A DNA stretch of 55,794 nt from Ga0074139 sp964515195 (GCA_964515195.1 CAZETK010000015.1:1-55794), one strand, 5' to 3'. Counted from the stretch's first letter, positions 8,864 to 18,125 are shown. A program made the numbers and translations. Notes: a model not told the origin generated them from the sequence alone.

Positions 8864-9318
8864 TCTGGCTATTAGCCCTGCCCTTAGTTGCACAAGGTCT
8901 ATTAATATTGGTTGATGAATTTCATTTCCACTATAAGCGCCGACTTTCAACTTGGGAGATTTGGGGCCATCCCCTTGATACATTAACGGTAGCTCTGCCT
9001 ATTGCACTTGCTATTCTTTCCCCAATCACACCCAAGAGTTTTGCTATTTTCATTTTTTTATCTCTATTCTCAAGCCTATTTGTCACTAAAGATGAGTTTG
9101 TTCATGCGAAGGTCTGCACCGCCGGCGAACATTGGCTTCACTCGTTACTTTTTTTGCTTCACCCTATGGTATTCATGAGTATTTTTTTTCTTTGGTCTAC
9201 GGGTCATGCGAACATTTTAATATTTATGCATTTGTCACTTTTAGTCAGCTTTATGATATTTCAAATTTTATATTGGGGTCGGCCATGGCAATTTTTGAAA
9301 ACAAAACAAACGCTATAG
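8860..9318 (+). CDS. Small polytopic membrane protein of the polyketide operon
   Basis: 152 residues with four to five predicted membrane helices (for instance MIWLLALPLVAQGLLILV, LPIALAILS, FAIFIFLSLFSSLFV, LLVSFMIFQILYW). Acidic and histidine residues sit near the membrane faces: DEFHFHYKRR near residue 20, then DEFVHAKVCTAGEHWLHS around residues 75-92. Repeated E/H clusters in a membrane enzyme can bind metal, but I do not recognise the family. It is translationally coupled to the type III PKS (ATGA) and overlaps the methyltransferase by 34 bases, so it is surely part of the same pathway, perhaps in modification or membrane insertion of the lipid product. Confidence 0.85.
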   Translation: MIWLLALPLVAQGLLILVDEFHFHYKRRLSTWEIWGHPLDTLTVALPIALAILSPITPKSFAIFIFLSLFSSLFVTKDEFVHAKVCTAGEHWLHSLLFLLHPMVFMSIFFLWSTGHANILIFMHLSLLVSFMIFQILYWGRPWQFLKTKQTL

Positions 9319-10040
9319 ACAATTCATTTTACGATCTTTACGGCGAAAAGTGGTACTCGGCCTATAATGACCCCGTGGCTCTCTTACGGGCCGAATCTAA
9401 AGTTAAACTTGGCTGGATTCAAAAAAAGATAAAAGCACTTGGGTTTGGCCGCGAAGCAACGATCCTCGATGTCGGGTGTGGAGCAGGATTCTTAAGCAAC
9501 GAATTGGCCAAAGAAGGTTATGTCATCACTGGACTTGATCAATCTGATGAGTCGCTTAGGGTGGCACGTCGCCATGATATGACTAAATCTGTGCAGTACA
9601 TAAATGGAAACGCTTACTCACTTCCATTTATGGATGATCATTTCGATATTGTGATCTCTGTCGACTTTCTGGAACATATTGAAAACCCTCAGCGCGTCAT
9701 CCAGGAAATCAGCCGAGTCTTAAAGCCTGGCGGTCTATTTTTTTATCATACGTTTAACCGTAACTGGATCTCTTATTTTTTAGTCATCAAGTGCGTGGAG
9801 TGGTTTGTTCGAAATACACCTAAAAATATGCACGTATTAAGACTCTTCCTAAAGCCGGATGAAGTTCGTGACCTTTGCCTTAAGCACGGCCTCATCACTC
9901 GGGAGGTTGAAGGCGTTAGACCCGTTTTCTCCTCTGTTCCACTGCATAATTATTTAAATGGGACAGTTCCATCCACTATGGAATTTAAACTAACTCGCTC
10001 AACCCTTTTGTCTTACATTGGTTATGCAATTAAGACTTAA
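9285..10040 (+). CDS. UbiG-like SAM-dependent methyltransferase
   Basis: 251 residues, class I Rossmann methyltransferase. SAM-binding motif I is ILDVGCGAGFLS (about residues 60-71), followed by GLDQSD, the post-I acidic residue region, and FDIVISVDFLEHI / RVLKPGG, as in UbiG/Coq3 O-methyltransferases. I chose the ATG inside the preceding gene (MAIFENKTN) because the family begins with FYD..W and the longer reading frame would add 50 residues of out-of-frame membrane protein. Inferred substrate: a hydroxyl on the type III polyketide product. Ubiquinone biosynthesis itself is less likely given the neighbours. Confidence 0.88.
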   Translation: MAIFENKTNAIDNSFYDLYGEKWYSAYNDPVALLRAESKVKLGWIQKKIKALGFGREATILDVGCGAGFLSNELAKEGYVITGLDQSDESLRVARRHDMTKSVQYINGNAYSLPFMDDHFDIVISVDFLEHIENPQRVIQEISRVLKPGGLFFYHTFNRNWISYFLVIKCVEWFVRNTPKNMHVLRLFLKPDEVRDLCLKHGLITREVEGVRPVFSSVPLHNYLNGTVPSTMEFKLTRSTLLSYIGYAIKT

Positions 10041-10112
10041 GGCTTTAAGATCCGTAAGCTTACAGATATAGACATCAGCTTTCTATCTGGTTAGAATTAG
10101 ATTGAGGTTCCA

Positions 10113-10520
10113 ATGGGTATGAAAACTGATGACAGAGAGCAGCTTGGTCGGTTGTCGGCTATTATGTTCAAAATTCATAAATTGCTTCTTGAACATGAGT
10201 TTGAAAATCGAGAAATGGCTGACGGCAAAGTGCTTCCTCCGACCGAGCGCCTGAACGTATTACTACATGACCCAACAATGGCTTGGCTTCGAGACCTAAG
10301 CCGCATGATGGCTTTTGTTGATGAAGTTTATTATCAAAAAGAGGTCATAATGGATCGTCAAATGAGTGAAGTATGGGATAAGGTGGGAGATTTATTTTCA
10401 CTCCAGGATGAATCGGAATTCACCTACCAATATAAAAAGCGCCTTGCTACGGTTCCTGATTTAATGTTGGAGCATGGTTATCTGCGAGCTGCTCTTAAAA
10501 CTCGCTCGTCCAATAACTAA
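10113..10520 (+). CDS. Conserved hypothetical protein, all-helical
   Basis: 135 residues, soluble and predicted mostly alpha-helical. The segment LNVLLHDPTMAWLRDLSRMM looks like a conserved motif of a small proteobacterial family of unknown function that I cannot name. GAGG lies five bases before the chosen ATG, which supports this start over the ATG two codons later. It follows the polyketide operon after 72 bases and is closed by a strong hairpin, so it may be its own transcription unit. No function assigned. Confidence 0.75.
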   Translation: MGMKTDDREQLGRLSAIMFKIHKLLLEHEFENREMADGKVLPPTERLNVLLHDPTMAWLRDLSRMMAFVDEVYYQKEVIMDRQMSEVWDKVGDLFSLQDESEFTYQYKKRLATVPDLMLEHGYLRAALKTRSSNN

Positions 10521-10538
10521 GAGCCACATGGATGGAAC

Positions 10539-10580
10539 TAAGGCTTCAGGGCCACACCAAGTATTGGCCCTGAAGCCTTA
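10539..10580. terminator. Strong hairpin between convergent genes
   Basis: Two 16-base arms (10539-10554 and 10565-10580) are perfectly complementary, core GGCTTCAGGGCCA, around a 10-base loop. It lies exactly between the stop of the hypothetical gene and the stop of the convergent doxX-like gene. There is no clean T-run on either side, so it may act as a bidirectional transcription barrier or mRNA 3' end stabiliser. Confidence 0.75.
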
Positions 10581-10584
10581 AAGA

Positions 10585-11016
10585 TCAGGATTTTTTACCA
10601 AAAATAATGCGGTCTAAAGAGAAACGTCCAGGCTTCAGAACCATAAGAACTAGCGCAACCGAGAAGAAGATGGAAGCTAGCTCGTAAGAGCCGCCGCCCA
10701 TCATATCAACGAAGGGATCTCCTCGAACTACCATATGCGTATAGGTCGCGACAGCCATAGTACAAGCTATCCCAAGAGAAGCCAATGGGGTGAGAAGCCC
10801 AATGACCCAAGCGATCCCGCCGCCAAATTCCGAGATAGCGGCAAGAAGCTGGAAAGCGCCAGGGACGGCGGATTCTGGACCCATCCAAACCAACGGATTT
10901 TGAATTTTTCCATATCCATGAGTTGCCATTGCAAGGCCACAGACAATACGAAGCAACAACAGCACAGCATCACATTGAATAGGGTATACCCGAGTTGCAA
11001 ATAAATTCTTTAACAT
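10585..11016 (-). CDS. DoxX-family inner membrane protein
   Basis: 143 residues with four membrane helices. The family features are visible: LRIVCGLAMATHGYGKI at the first helix, then GAFQLLAAISEFGGGIAWVIGLLTPLASLGIA and a last helix VALVLMVLKPG. DoxX-type proteins are linked to redox and oxidative-stress functions, for example with superoxide dismutase in mycobacteria, but the biochemical role is undefined here. Reasonable Shine-Dalgarno GTGGAG before the ATG. Convergent with the hypothetical gene on its right end. Confidence 0.9.
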   Translation of the reverse strand: MLKNLFATRVYPIQCDAVLLLLRIVCGLAMATHGYGKIQNPLVWMGPESAVPGAFQLLAAISEFGGGIAWVIGLLTPLASLGIACTMAVATYTHMVVRGDPFVDMMGGGSYELASIFFSVALVLMVLKPGRFSLDRIIFGKKS

Positions 11017-11218
11017 GCGCGCTCCACTAGGTTAAAGGTTGATACCCCATTGTGAATTTCTGATCGGCCAAAATCAAATTAAATCTAGGGAGTAAGTCAC
11101 CACAGGTCCAATTGTAGTTCGCAAAATGTGGGAATTATGCCTCAAAATACATGCTATTTAGAGTGCAATCACTGCGACAAATTTTGCATGCATCTTCCAA
11201 TAAACCAAGGAGAAGCAA

Positions 11219-11842
11219 ATGAGCAAAAAACGAATTGCAATAATTGTCGGAAGTCTTCGGAAAGAGTCATTTAATCGCAAGATGGCCAGCGCCATTATCC
11301 ATATGGCACCTAAATCACTTGAATTTGAAATTTTAGATATTGGCCATTTGCCATTATACAATCAGGATTTGGATGATAACCCCCCACAAGAGTGGAAGGA
11401 GTTCCGTGACAATCTTCGTGAGTTTGATGGCGTCTTGTTTGTAACCCCTGAATACAACCGTTCGGTCCCCGGGGTGCTTAAAAATGCCATCGATATCGGT
11501 TCACGGCCCTACGGACATAGTGTTTGGGACGGCAAGCCAGGTGCCGTGATCTCAGTTTCACCCAGTTCAATCGGTGGGTTTGGGGCCAATCACCATCTGC
11601 GCCAGATGCTTGTCTTCCTGAACATTCCCGTACTTCAACAGCCTGAAGCCTACATTGGAAATGCTGGGGAAATTTTTGACGAGTCCGGTAAAATAAAAAG
11701 TGATTCTGTTAAAAAATATATTCAGCAGTTTATTCAGGCCTACGAAGAATGGGTCGATCAGATTCTAACGGAAAATATTCCGCTCCGCGATGAAGCTCAT
11801 AATCCTCATCAAGAGGAGCCACGGACCAGTGCACCCCACTAA
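11219..11842 (+). CDS. NAD(P)H-dependent FMN reductase (ChrR/YieF type)
   Basis: 207 residues, flavodoxin-like fold. The FMN phosphate loop is GSLRKESFNRK (residues 12-22), the isoalloxazine loop is TPEYNRSVPGVLKNAID, and SPSSIGGFGA follows, all diagnostic of the NADPH-dependent FMN/quinone/chromate reductase family. It should reduce quinones or oxidised metals with two electrons and protect from oxidative stress. AAGGAGA precedes the ATG at good spacing. The last 20 residues are a polar tail not usual in the family. Confidence 0.93.
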   Translation: MSKKRIAIIVGSLRKESFNRKMASAIIHMAPKSLEFEILDIGHLPLYNQDLDDNPPQEWKEFRDNLREFDGVLFVTPEYNRSVPGVLKNAIDIGSRPYGHSVWDGKPGAVISVSPSSIGGFGANHHLRQMLVFLNIPVLQQPEAYIGNAGEIFDESGKIKSDSVKKYIQQFIQAYEEWVDQILTENIPLRDEAHNPHQEEPRTSAPH

Positions 11843-11923
11843 AAATGAATTTATTCCGAATTTTGACTTTGCCTACCACTTTAAGCATGGCTCTCTGAGA
11901 AGATGCCAGGTAGGGTGTCAGCA

Positions 11924-12625
11924 ATGTCAAAATTCAGTCGTCATCCAGAAATTCATCGTTCCTACAGAATCGGTTGGCTCCGAGCCGCCGTACTTGGCGC
12001 TAATGATGGTATTGTTTCCACGGCAAGCCTTATCGTAGGGGTAGCCGCGGCAGGGGCGTCGCGTGAAAATATTCTTTTGAGTGGAATTGCAGGCCTTGTC
12101 GCCGGTGCCATGTCGATGGCTGCGGGTGAGTACGTATCGGTTAGTTCGCAATCGGACACTGAAAAAGCTGACCTGGCCACAGAAAAGCGTGAGCTTGAAA
12201 CCAATCCTGAATTTGAGCTGGAAGAATTGACACAGATTTATGTTTATAGAGGACTTGATTATGATCTGGCCAAAGAAGTGGCCCATCGGCTAACCGAACA
12301 TGACGCTTTAGGAAGCCACGCCCGAGACGAGCTGGGAATTCTAGAATCCTCCGCCGCAAAGCCCATGGAAGCCGCAATGGCGTCGGCCTTGACTTTTTCA
12401 ATAGGCGGGCTGCTTCCTTTAATCGTAATTTTCTTCGTTCCTCTAGAGGCCATTCTTCCTTTTGTTTTTTCCGCTTCTATTTTATCTCTTGTTTTATTGG
12501 GCGTTTTTTCCGCTAAAGCCGGGGGTGCAAGTATTCTTAAAGCCGCGCTACGGGTTGGTTTTTGGGGAGCCTTTGCTATGGCCTTAACCGCTGCGGTGGG
12601 TTCAATTTTCAACGTGGTTGTTTAG
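11924..12625 (+). CDS. VIT1/CCC1-family Fe2+/Mn2+ transporter
   Basis: 233 residues. The hallmarks are the first helix WLRAAVLGANDGIVSTASLIVG, the second with AGAMSMAAGEYVSVSSQ, a cytoplasmic acidic metal-binding segment rich in Glu (EKRELETNPEFELEELTQ, then AHRLTEHDAL) and three C-terminal helices. Family members move Fe2+ or Mn2+ out of the cytoplasm. I chose MSKFSRHPEIH over an ATG seven codons upstream because relatives begin close to HPEIH and an AGGGTG lies about 7 bases before it. The stop overlaps the convergent sugE-like stop. Confidence 0.92.
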   Translation: MSKFSRHPEIHRSYRIGWLRAAVLGANDGIVSTASLIVGVAAAGASRENILLSGIAGLVAGAMSMAAGEYVSVSSQSDTEKADLATEKRELETNPEFELEELTQIYVYRGLDYDLAKEVAHRLTEHDALGSHARDELGILESSAAKPMEAAMASALTFSIGGLLPLIVIFFVPLEAILPFVFSASILSLVLLGVFSAKAGGASILKAALRVGFWGAFAMALTAAVGSIFNVVV

Positions 12626-12939
12626 GCCGTCAACTTAAGGCCTACGATGGAAACAATCAAAAGAGCCAGAAAAAAAATTCTAGCTATTGTCACGGGCTCT
12701 TGAAAAAGCAAAATTCCCAATAAAGCGGTGCCGCAAGCTCCAATCCCGACCCAAACCCCATAGGCCGTTCCAATAGGCAAAACATGTGCGGCCCTAGCCA
12801 ACAAATACATACTGACCACGATGGCCAGTATCGTGGCCACACTCGGTACAAGTTTCGTAAAACCTTCTGTGTATTTGAGTCCGACGGCCCAGCAGACTTC
12901 CAACAACCCTGCAATAATTAAAACCATCCAAGCGTTCAA
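12622..12939 (-). CDS. sugE: SMR-family exporter, SugE/Gdx type (guanidinium)
   Basis: 105 residues, four membrane helices, the normal size for small multidrug resistance proteins. The essential glutamate is E14 in GLLEVCWAVGLKYTEGFT, a signature of the Gdx/SugE branch, which exchanges guanidinium for protons and gives tolerance to some quaternary ammonium compounds. Start is TTG with GGGAG seven bases upstream; an in-frame ATG is only four codons in. I looked for a guanidine riboswitch before it and did not find one. Ends overlapping the convergent VIT gene. Confidence 0.93.
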   Translation of the reverse strand: MNAWMVLIIAGLLEVCWAVGLKYTEGFTKLVPSVATILAIVVSMYLLARAAHVLPIGTAYGVWVGIGACGTALLGILLFQEPVTIARIFFLALLIVSIVGLKLTA

Positions 12940-13090
12940 AACTTACTCCCTAAATGCCGCTGGCGGCGTTGGTGTTTGTGTGATAATGCACTTCTAATCT
13001 AACTTCCTAGACGCATTAAAAGACCATTCTTAGATTTGAACAAGGGAAATTCTTTTCACTGCACAGCTTGACTCTGAGGAAGGCGTTTCG

Positions 13091-14569
13091 ATGACGTTAA
13101 ATCGCCTGTTTCTGACATTGGTTAGCACCTTCTTTTTGGTCGCGGCTCTAGTGGCGGCTTTCGCAGCTTATACCGCAATACTCATACGTGACAGCTCCAA
13201 TGACCTCCAGCCAATGTTTGAACGAGTTCGATTATCAGAAGAGCTTCAAATAAACTTGCTAAATACAAATCGTGAGTGGCTTCTGTACAGCTTGACTCAA
13301 GATCAGGAACATGAAAATGACCGCATAACAGCCGAACAGGAACTTAATAGTAATCTTCGAGAGCTCACTCGGTACATTCATACGCAGGAAGATCAGTTCT
13401 ATGTCAATCAAGTCATCCGTTCGATGCGGGATTATTTCCAGCAAAGAGATCGCCTTTCTGCAAGCCCGGGCAATTTTATCCAGTCTTATCAGGAAGCCAA
13501 TCGCTACCTGCGCTTGGCCCACACTCAAGCCGCACAGTTGGCGCGCTTTAACCTGAATGAGGCTTCCGAAGTTGTCGATCGCAATCGGACCAGCGCAGAG
13601 TTCGCAACTTTAGTTGCGATTGGAGCTATCCTTGTTATTGCCATTCTTCTGCCATTTTTATGGTTATCGATACGTAAGTGGATCTATCTTCCTATTAAAA
13701 GGCTAAGATCGAGCATCCAGCACTATAAGGCAGATGTTGATTATACGATTGAAATGCCCATGGGAATTACGGAAATAAATGAAGTTACTGAGGCTTTCAA
13801 TGATCTGGCTTGGAGAATTGCTGACCAGCGAAAAGCGCGCCTTCGCTTTTTGGCCGGTGTCGCACATGACCTCAAAAATCCACTAGGCGCAATCAAGATG
13901 TCTGTTGAAATGTTGGGACGGAGAAATTTACCACTGGAAGAGAGCGGCCAAATGATTTCTATTATTAGTCGTCAGGCGGATCAACTTATCCGAATGATTG
14001 GAGACTTTCTTGACGCTAGTCGTATTGGTTCAGGCCATCTGGAATTAATTAAAAAGCCCCTTGATCTGCGCAGTATCGTTCAAGATGCCGTTTTACTTAA
14101 CCAACAAACCTCTGATCGTCATGAAATTCTTTTTGAGCTCCCCGAGGAAAGTTATCAATGCAATTGTGATCGCATGAGAATTAATCAAGTCATGAATAAT
14201 CTTTTAAATAATGCGATTAAATATTCTCCTGGCGGAGGTCGTATTTTTGTTCGGATGAAAAAAGAAGACGGATTAGCGGTTATTTCTGTCAGTGATGAAG
14301 GAATTGGGATCGCAGAGGAAGATCAGCCCAAGATATTTGAACCCTTTCGTCGAACTCAGGCCACGAAGGAAACCATACCGGGTGTTGGACTTGGTCTTTC
14401 TATTTCGAAATTGATTATTGAAGGTCATAATGGAAGTCTCGAATTAAAAAGCAGGCTAGGGATCGGAACGACTTTTAGTTTTAAACTCCCACTGATCCCC
14501 GAAATAGAACTGCGCACTCCTTTGATAGAACCAAAACAAGATGTCTCAGATCAAGACACGATGATTTAA
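13091..14569 (+). CDS. Orphan membrane sensor histidine kinase
   Basis: 492 residues. Membrane helices at about 5-30 and 172-197 enclose a 140-residue helical periplasmic sensor resembling four-helix-bundle ligand domains. A HAMP linker follows (about 197-245), then HisKA with phosphoacceptor H259 in AHDLKNPL, and a HATPase domain with N box NAIKYS, G1 DEGIGI and G2 GVGLGLS. All catalytic boxes are intact. No response regulator lies beside it, so the partner is elsewhere. The ligand cannot be read from sequence. Confidence 0.93.
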   Translation: MTLNRLFLTLVSTFFLVAALVAAFAAYTAILIRDSSNDLQPMFERVRLSEELQINLLNTNREWLLYSLTQDQEHENDRITAEQELNSNLRELTRYIHTQEDQFYVNQVIRSMRDYFQQRDRLSASPGNFIQSYQEANRYLRLAHTQAAQLARFNLNEASEVVDRNRTSAEFATLVAIGAILVIAILLPFLWLSIRKWIYLPIKRLRSSIQHYKADVDYTIEMPMGITEINEVTEAFNDLAWRIADQRKARLRFLAGVAHDLKNPLGAIKMSVEMLGRRNLPLEESGQMISIISRQADQLIRMIGDFLDASRIGSGHLELIKKPLDLRSIVQDAVLLNQQTSDRHEILFELPEESYQCNCDRMRINQVMNNLLNNAIKYSPGGGRIFVRMKKEDGLAVISVSDEGIGIAEEDQPKIFEPFRRTQATKETIPGVGLGLSISKLIIEGHNGSLELKSRLGIGTTFSFKLPLIPEIELRTPLIEPKQDVSDQDTMI

Positions 14570-14660
14570 GACCCCCGCGAGCTTCTATCCTTTTTTTTCA
14601 CCTATTCTAAAATTGTGAATTATGTAACACTGTCAATATACGGTTTCCGGGGGAATCTAT

Positions 14661-16622
14661 ATGCTGATCCGTCACTGGTCCCTAAGGGGCGCCTTTATCG
14701 CCGCAATGGGGGCTTTTCTAATCTTATTTTATCAGAATTGTGGAGGTGGCTTCAGTACATTATCTCAGCCCTCATCCAGCTTAGACTCTCTTGGAGATTC
14801 AGGTACACCTCCTCAAAATGGAGATCCCAATTCCCCAACTCCCCCCCCGCCAACTGGACAGCCATCAAGTCCTAATTCTACATTGAATCTGGGGATATTG
14901 ACCTTAGATGGCCCCGCTACATTCGAACAAATTTCGCTGCTACTTCCCCTAACCGGTAGCCTCGATTATTCTGCAAAGGCCACTGTTGTTTTCCGTAAAG
15001 CTTCAGAGGCAACTTGGTATCAAGCCCATCCTCTACATCGAATGCGTCCGGAGTTTTCTGAGACCAATAAATTTTTATCCCAAGGCTTTGCCGGGGTCAT
15101 CACGGGTTTGCAGCCTAACACCCAGTATGAAATCCAAGTTTCTGTCGAAAGTGGGGCCAGCCGAGACGTGCGCACGCTTACGGCCGCCACTCGTGCGCTG
15201 CCTTCTTCCTCTGGGCCTGCTACAAAAAAAGTTCCTGCTGGTTCGACGTCTGCACAGATTAAAACCATTCTTTCTTCAGCCGCAGCCGGGGATGTCATTG
15301 AATTCGAAAATGGGACTTACATAGTTGATGGGCTTCAAGTCAGCAAGGGTGGAAACGAGTCTTCACCCTTGGTAATACGAGGGGCCAGCCGAAATGGCGT
15401 TATTTTAAAAGATGTCACAGGGGCCGTTCTCCAAATTGTAGAGGCTGATCACGTTATAATCGAACGGCTTACCTTAGAGGGCTCTGGGGTGGACTCTGGA
15501 GTGGGGGCCAACTCCATAGGTATCAGCCTGTGGTCGGGCTACAGTCAAAAGAACATCACGCTTCGTCACCTTAATATTCGCAATGTGGACATGGGCATCG
15601 TAGCCAGCCATACTGTTGAACAAATTTCTATTTATGACTCAACTCTTACCGGCAATAACAAATGGGATCAGGATCTATATGCCTATGGTGGCTCAGGGGC
15701 GCCCGGATCAGGAGATGGCACTCGCGATGGTGAACAAAACGTATTCTGGAACGATGATGGAATTCGAATTCCAGGGCGCGGCAATGTCGCCTTCAACAAC
15801 ACTCTTCATGGTTTTGGTGATGCTCTGGCGGTCACTTCGGGTGTTCACAATGCCGGTGTTCATTTTTACCGGAATGATATCACCATGACCGGAGATGACG
15901 CTTTTGAGGGAGACTATGGTGTCCGTAATATTTCTTTTTATGATAATCGCATTCACAATGCGATGACTTTTGTCTCATTTGACCCTCTTTACGGCGGCCC
16001 TGCCTTTGTTTTTAGAAATATCGCGATCAATATCCGCAGGGGTCCCTTAAAATTAAATGCGACTAATACGGGAATGATCTTTGCCAATAATACGATTGTG
16101 ACTACCAATGGGGCGAATGACGTTCCTTGGGCCTGGGTGCAATACAATAATGGCGCGCTTAAGGCCTGGAGCTATCGAAATAATATTCTCATCAGACGAA
16201 ATGTTTCAAGCCTGATGGCGATGGAGGCCAGTGGCCAGGACCCTATTGATTTTACTCACAATGCCTGGTTCCCCAACGGATCGGTATGGTGGTCCAATTC
16301 AGGCCCCTCTGGAAATTCCATGGCAAATGTCTTTGCTAAAATGTCCAACACCACGCCCTTGTTTGGCACATCAACGAAGCGCCATGACTTTGACCTGATT
16401 ATTGAAGCTGACCCCTTCGAGTCTGAAATCGCTCTAGGGGGTAACTATCGTACACTTGTAACGACCCGTTATATTCCCAAACTCAAACAAACATCTACGG
16501 CCCGTGGCCAAGGTATTGCCATACCTGGAATTACAGATGGTCATTCTGGTTCAGCACCTGATATCGGTGCCGTGATTTCAGGTCGGCCATCCCCTTTTTA
16601 CGGCGACCGAAGTGGAAATTAA
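14661..16622 (+). CDS. Lipoprotein with Fn3-like and right-handed beta-helix domains
   Basis: 653 residues. The signal ends in LFYQNC, an FQNC-type lipobox. A Ser/Pro-rich linker (about 35-75) leads to an Fn3-like domain (about 75-175, with GVITGLQPNTQYEIQVS) and a long parallel beta-helix (about 185-560) with repeated short strands such as HVIIERLTLEG and NITLRHLNIRN. Beta-helix proteins of this kind are often polysaccharide lyases or adhesins. Catalytic residues cannot be assigned from sequence alone. GGGGGA lies seven bases before the ATG. Followed by a propeller lipoprotein after 15 bases. Confidence 0.85.
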   Translation: MLIRHWSLRGAFIAAMGAFLILFYQNCGGGFSTLSQPSSSLDSLGDSGTPPQNGDPNSPTPPPPTGQPSSPNSTLNLGILTLDGPATFEQISLLLPLTGSLDYSAKATVVFRKASEATWYQAHPLHRMRPEFSETNKFLSQGFAGVITGLQPNTQYEIQVSVESGASRDVRTLTAATRALPSSSGPATKKVPAGSTSAQIKTILSSAAAGDVIEFENGTYIVDGLQVSKGGNESSPLVIRGASRNGVILKDVTGAVLQIVEADHVIIERLTLEGSGVDSGVGANSIGISLWSGYSQKNITLRHLNIRNVDMGIVASHTVEQISIYDSTLTGNNKWDQDLYAYGGSGAPGSGDGTRDGEQNVFWNDDGIRIPGRGNVAFNNTLHGFGDALAVTSGVHNAGVHFYRNDITMTGDDAFEGDYGVRNISFYDNRIHNAMTFVSFDPLYGGPAFVFRNIAINIRRGPLKLNATNTGMIFANNTIVTTNGANDVPWAWVQYNNGALKAWSYRNNILIRRNVSSLMAMEASGQDPIDFTHNAWFPNGSVWWSNSGPSGNSMANVFAKMSNTTPLFGTSTKRHDFDLIIEADPFESEIALGGNYRTLVTTRYIPKLKQTSTARGQGIAIPGITDGHSGSAPDIGAVISGRPSPFYGDRSGN

Positions 16623-16637
16623 CGAACAACCGGGGTT

Positions 16638-17981
16638 ATGACTATGAAATTTTCGCAATTTCGACTTAAGCTCCTCATTGTACTTTTAAGCTCAGCAGTT
16701 CTTATCACTGTGTTTCAAAACTGTGGCGGCGGTGAGTTTGAATTGGCTTCTGTAGGTGGGGCTATCGGTTCTGACACCCATGATCCTCTTAGCGAAGATC
16801 CACCGACAACTCCCGATCCCGGTTCTGACCCCAGCCCTGTCCCGAACCCTGCTCCCCCGCTGACACCGCTCCCGCCAATGCAGGCCATTGAGGTCAATTA
16901 TTCCGGCATAAAAGCCAAAGCCTTAAATCTCAGCCCTGGTCATTGGGTTGAGATTCAAACCACCAATAAAATTATGGATGTCGCGCCCAAAAGCCAAGAA
17001 ACCACTTGGGCTATCAGCGGACCTGCCAGTGTTGTAACCGCCTGGTGTGGAGGCGCCTTAGGCAAAGACTCTTTGTTTATTTGGGGTGGTGGTCACATGG
17101 ACTACGGTGGAAACGAAGTCTATCGCCTTCGTTTGACCGATCTTACTTGGGAGCGCCTCACGAATCCTTCAAAATATATTGAGCCGTGTAGCCCTGTTTG
17201 TAAGACTATTGACGACACCCCCACCTCGGCTCACTCCTACGATGGCGTTCAATATATTTTTGAAGTCGACCGCCTTTGGGTGGGTAGTGGCTCTGGCTAT
17301 CCTTCAGGCAACGGAGCCCCTCAGAGTTACTTTTTCAATGTGCAAAATCTGACGTGGGAAAAAAAGAAGGTCGAGCGAGTCGGCTGGTTAGGCTCTGATT
17401 GGGATCCCATCACAAAGCTTGTGTTGATTAATGATAATGCCGCTCGCCTGACCGCCTGGGACCCTTTATCTGATACCTACCACAACACATCTTCTGCAAA
17501 CTGGTCCGTGAGTGATACGTCTTCCGCACTTGACTGGAGAACCCGGAAATATATTTCTCTCTCGGGTGACCGAAAGGGAGGGCGTCTTCTTTACTGGGAC
17601 CTTAAAGATGTCAAATTCAGGGATCCTACCAGCAAGATTCCCTGGAATCAGTTTGCTCAAACTTATCGCGTAGAAGGAGACACCTTAGTTAAATTTATGC
17701 CACCAACAAGTAATCGTATGGGCTTAGAGTACGACCCCGATACAGGATTCCTGGTGGCCTGGGACGGTGGCCCTAGCGTGTGGACCCTCAATACTGAAAC
17801 TTGGATATGGACCGAGATTACACCCAAAAGCGTTCACAACCCAAACCGCATGGAAGAATCGAATTCTACAAGAGAAAAAACCAGGGGCATCTATGGCCGC
17901 TGGCGCTACATTCCAAGCCTAAAAGTATTTTTTGGCTATAATGACGTAAATGGAAACCCCTGGCTGTTCAAAATGCCTTAG
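16638..17981 (+). CDS. Lipoprotein with Kelch-like beta-propeller
   Basis: 447 residues. The lipobox is again FQNC, followed by GGGEF and a proline-rich spacer of about 40 residues that lifts the domain off the membrane. From about residue 90 there are repeats typical of Kelch/galactose-oxidase propellers: LFIWGGGHMDYGGNEVYRL, SYFFNVQNLTWEKK, AWDPLSDTYHNTSS, VWTLNTETWIWTEI. No galactose oxidase copper ligands can be assigned with confidence. Fifteen bases separate it from the beta-helix gene, so the two are probably co-expressed and may act on the same surface glycan (inference). Confidence 0.83.
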   Translation: MTMKFSQFRLKLLIVLLSSAVLITVFQNCGGGEFELASVGGAIGSDTHDPLSEDPPTTPDPGSDPSPVPNPAPPLTPLPPMQAIEVNYSGIKAKALNLSPGHWVEIQTTNKIMDVAPKSQETTWAISGPASVVTAWCGGALGKDSLFIWGGGHMDYGGNEVYRLRLTDLTWERLTNPSKYIEPCSPVCKTIDDTPTSAHSYDGVQYIFEVDRLWVGSGSGYPSGNGAPQSYFFNVQNLTWEKKKVERVGWLGSDWDPITKLVLINDNAARLTAWDPLSDTYHNTSSANWSVSDTSSALDWRTRKYISLSGDRKGGRLLYWDLKDVKFRDPTSKIPWNQFAQTYRVEGDTLVKFMPPTSNRMGLEYDPDTGFLVAWDGGPSVWTLNTETWIWTEITPKSVHNPNRMEESNSTREKTRGIYGRWRYIPSLKVFFGYNDVNGNPWLFKMP

Positions 17982-18125
17982 AATGTCATAGCTTTGTTTT
18001 CGTAAAAGCCGTTAATTGTCACCCCTTACAGTGTGAGCCCTGATCGACCTTTAAGTTTAAGATAAGCGGGCTGATTTTTTGCAAGATCCTGATTATCAAC
18101 GCAATTAAATGCAAAGGATTCTTGT

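Noticed and set aside
9132..9284. Longer start for the methyltransferase
   Set aside because: The extra 51 residues are read out of frame from the preceding membrane-protein gene and the family begins near MAIFEN.
10054..10063. Perfect palindrome GTAAGCTTAC after the methyltransferase
   Set aside because: Too short, no T-run and no partner site, so it could be chance.
12940..13090. Possible guanidine riboswitch before the sugE-like gene
   Set aside because: Only a 5-base GCCGC/GCGGC stem with a very short loop is present; none of the known guanidine riboswitch patterns could be seen.
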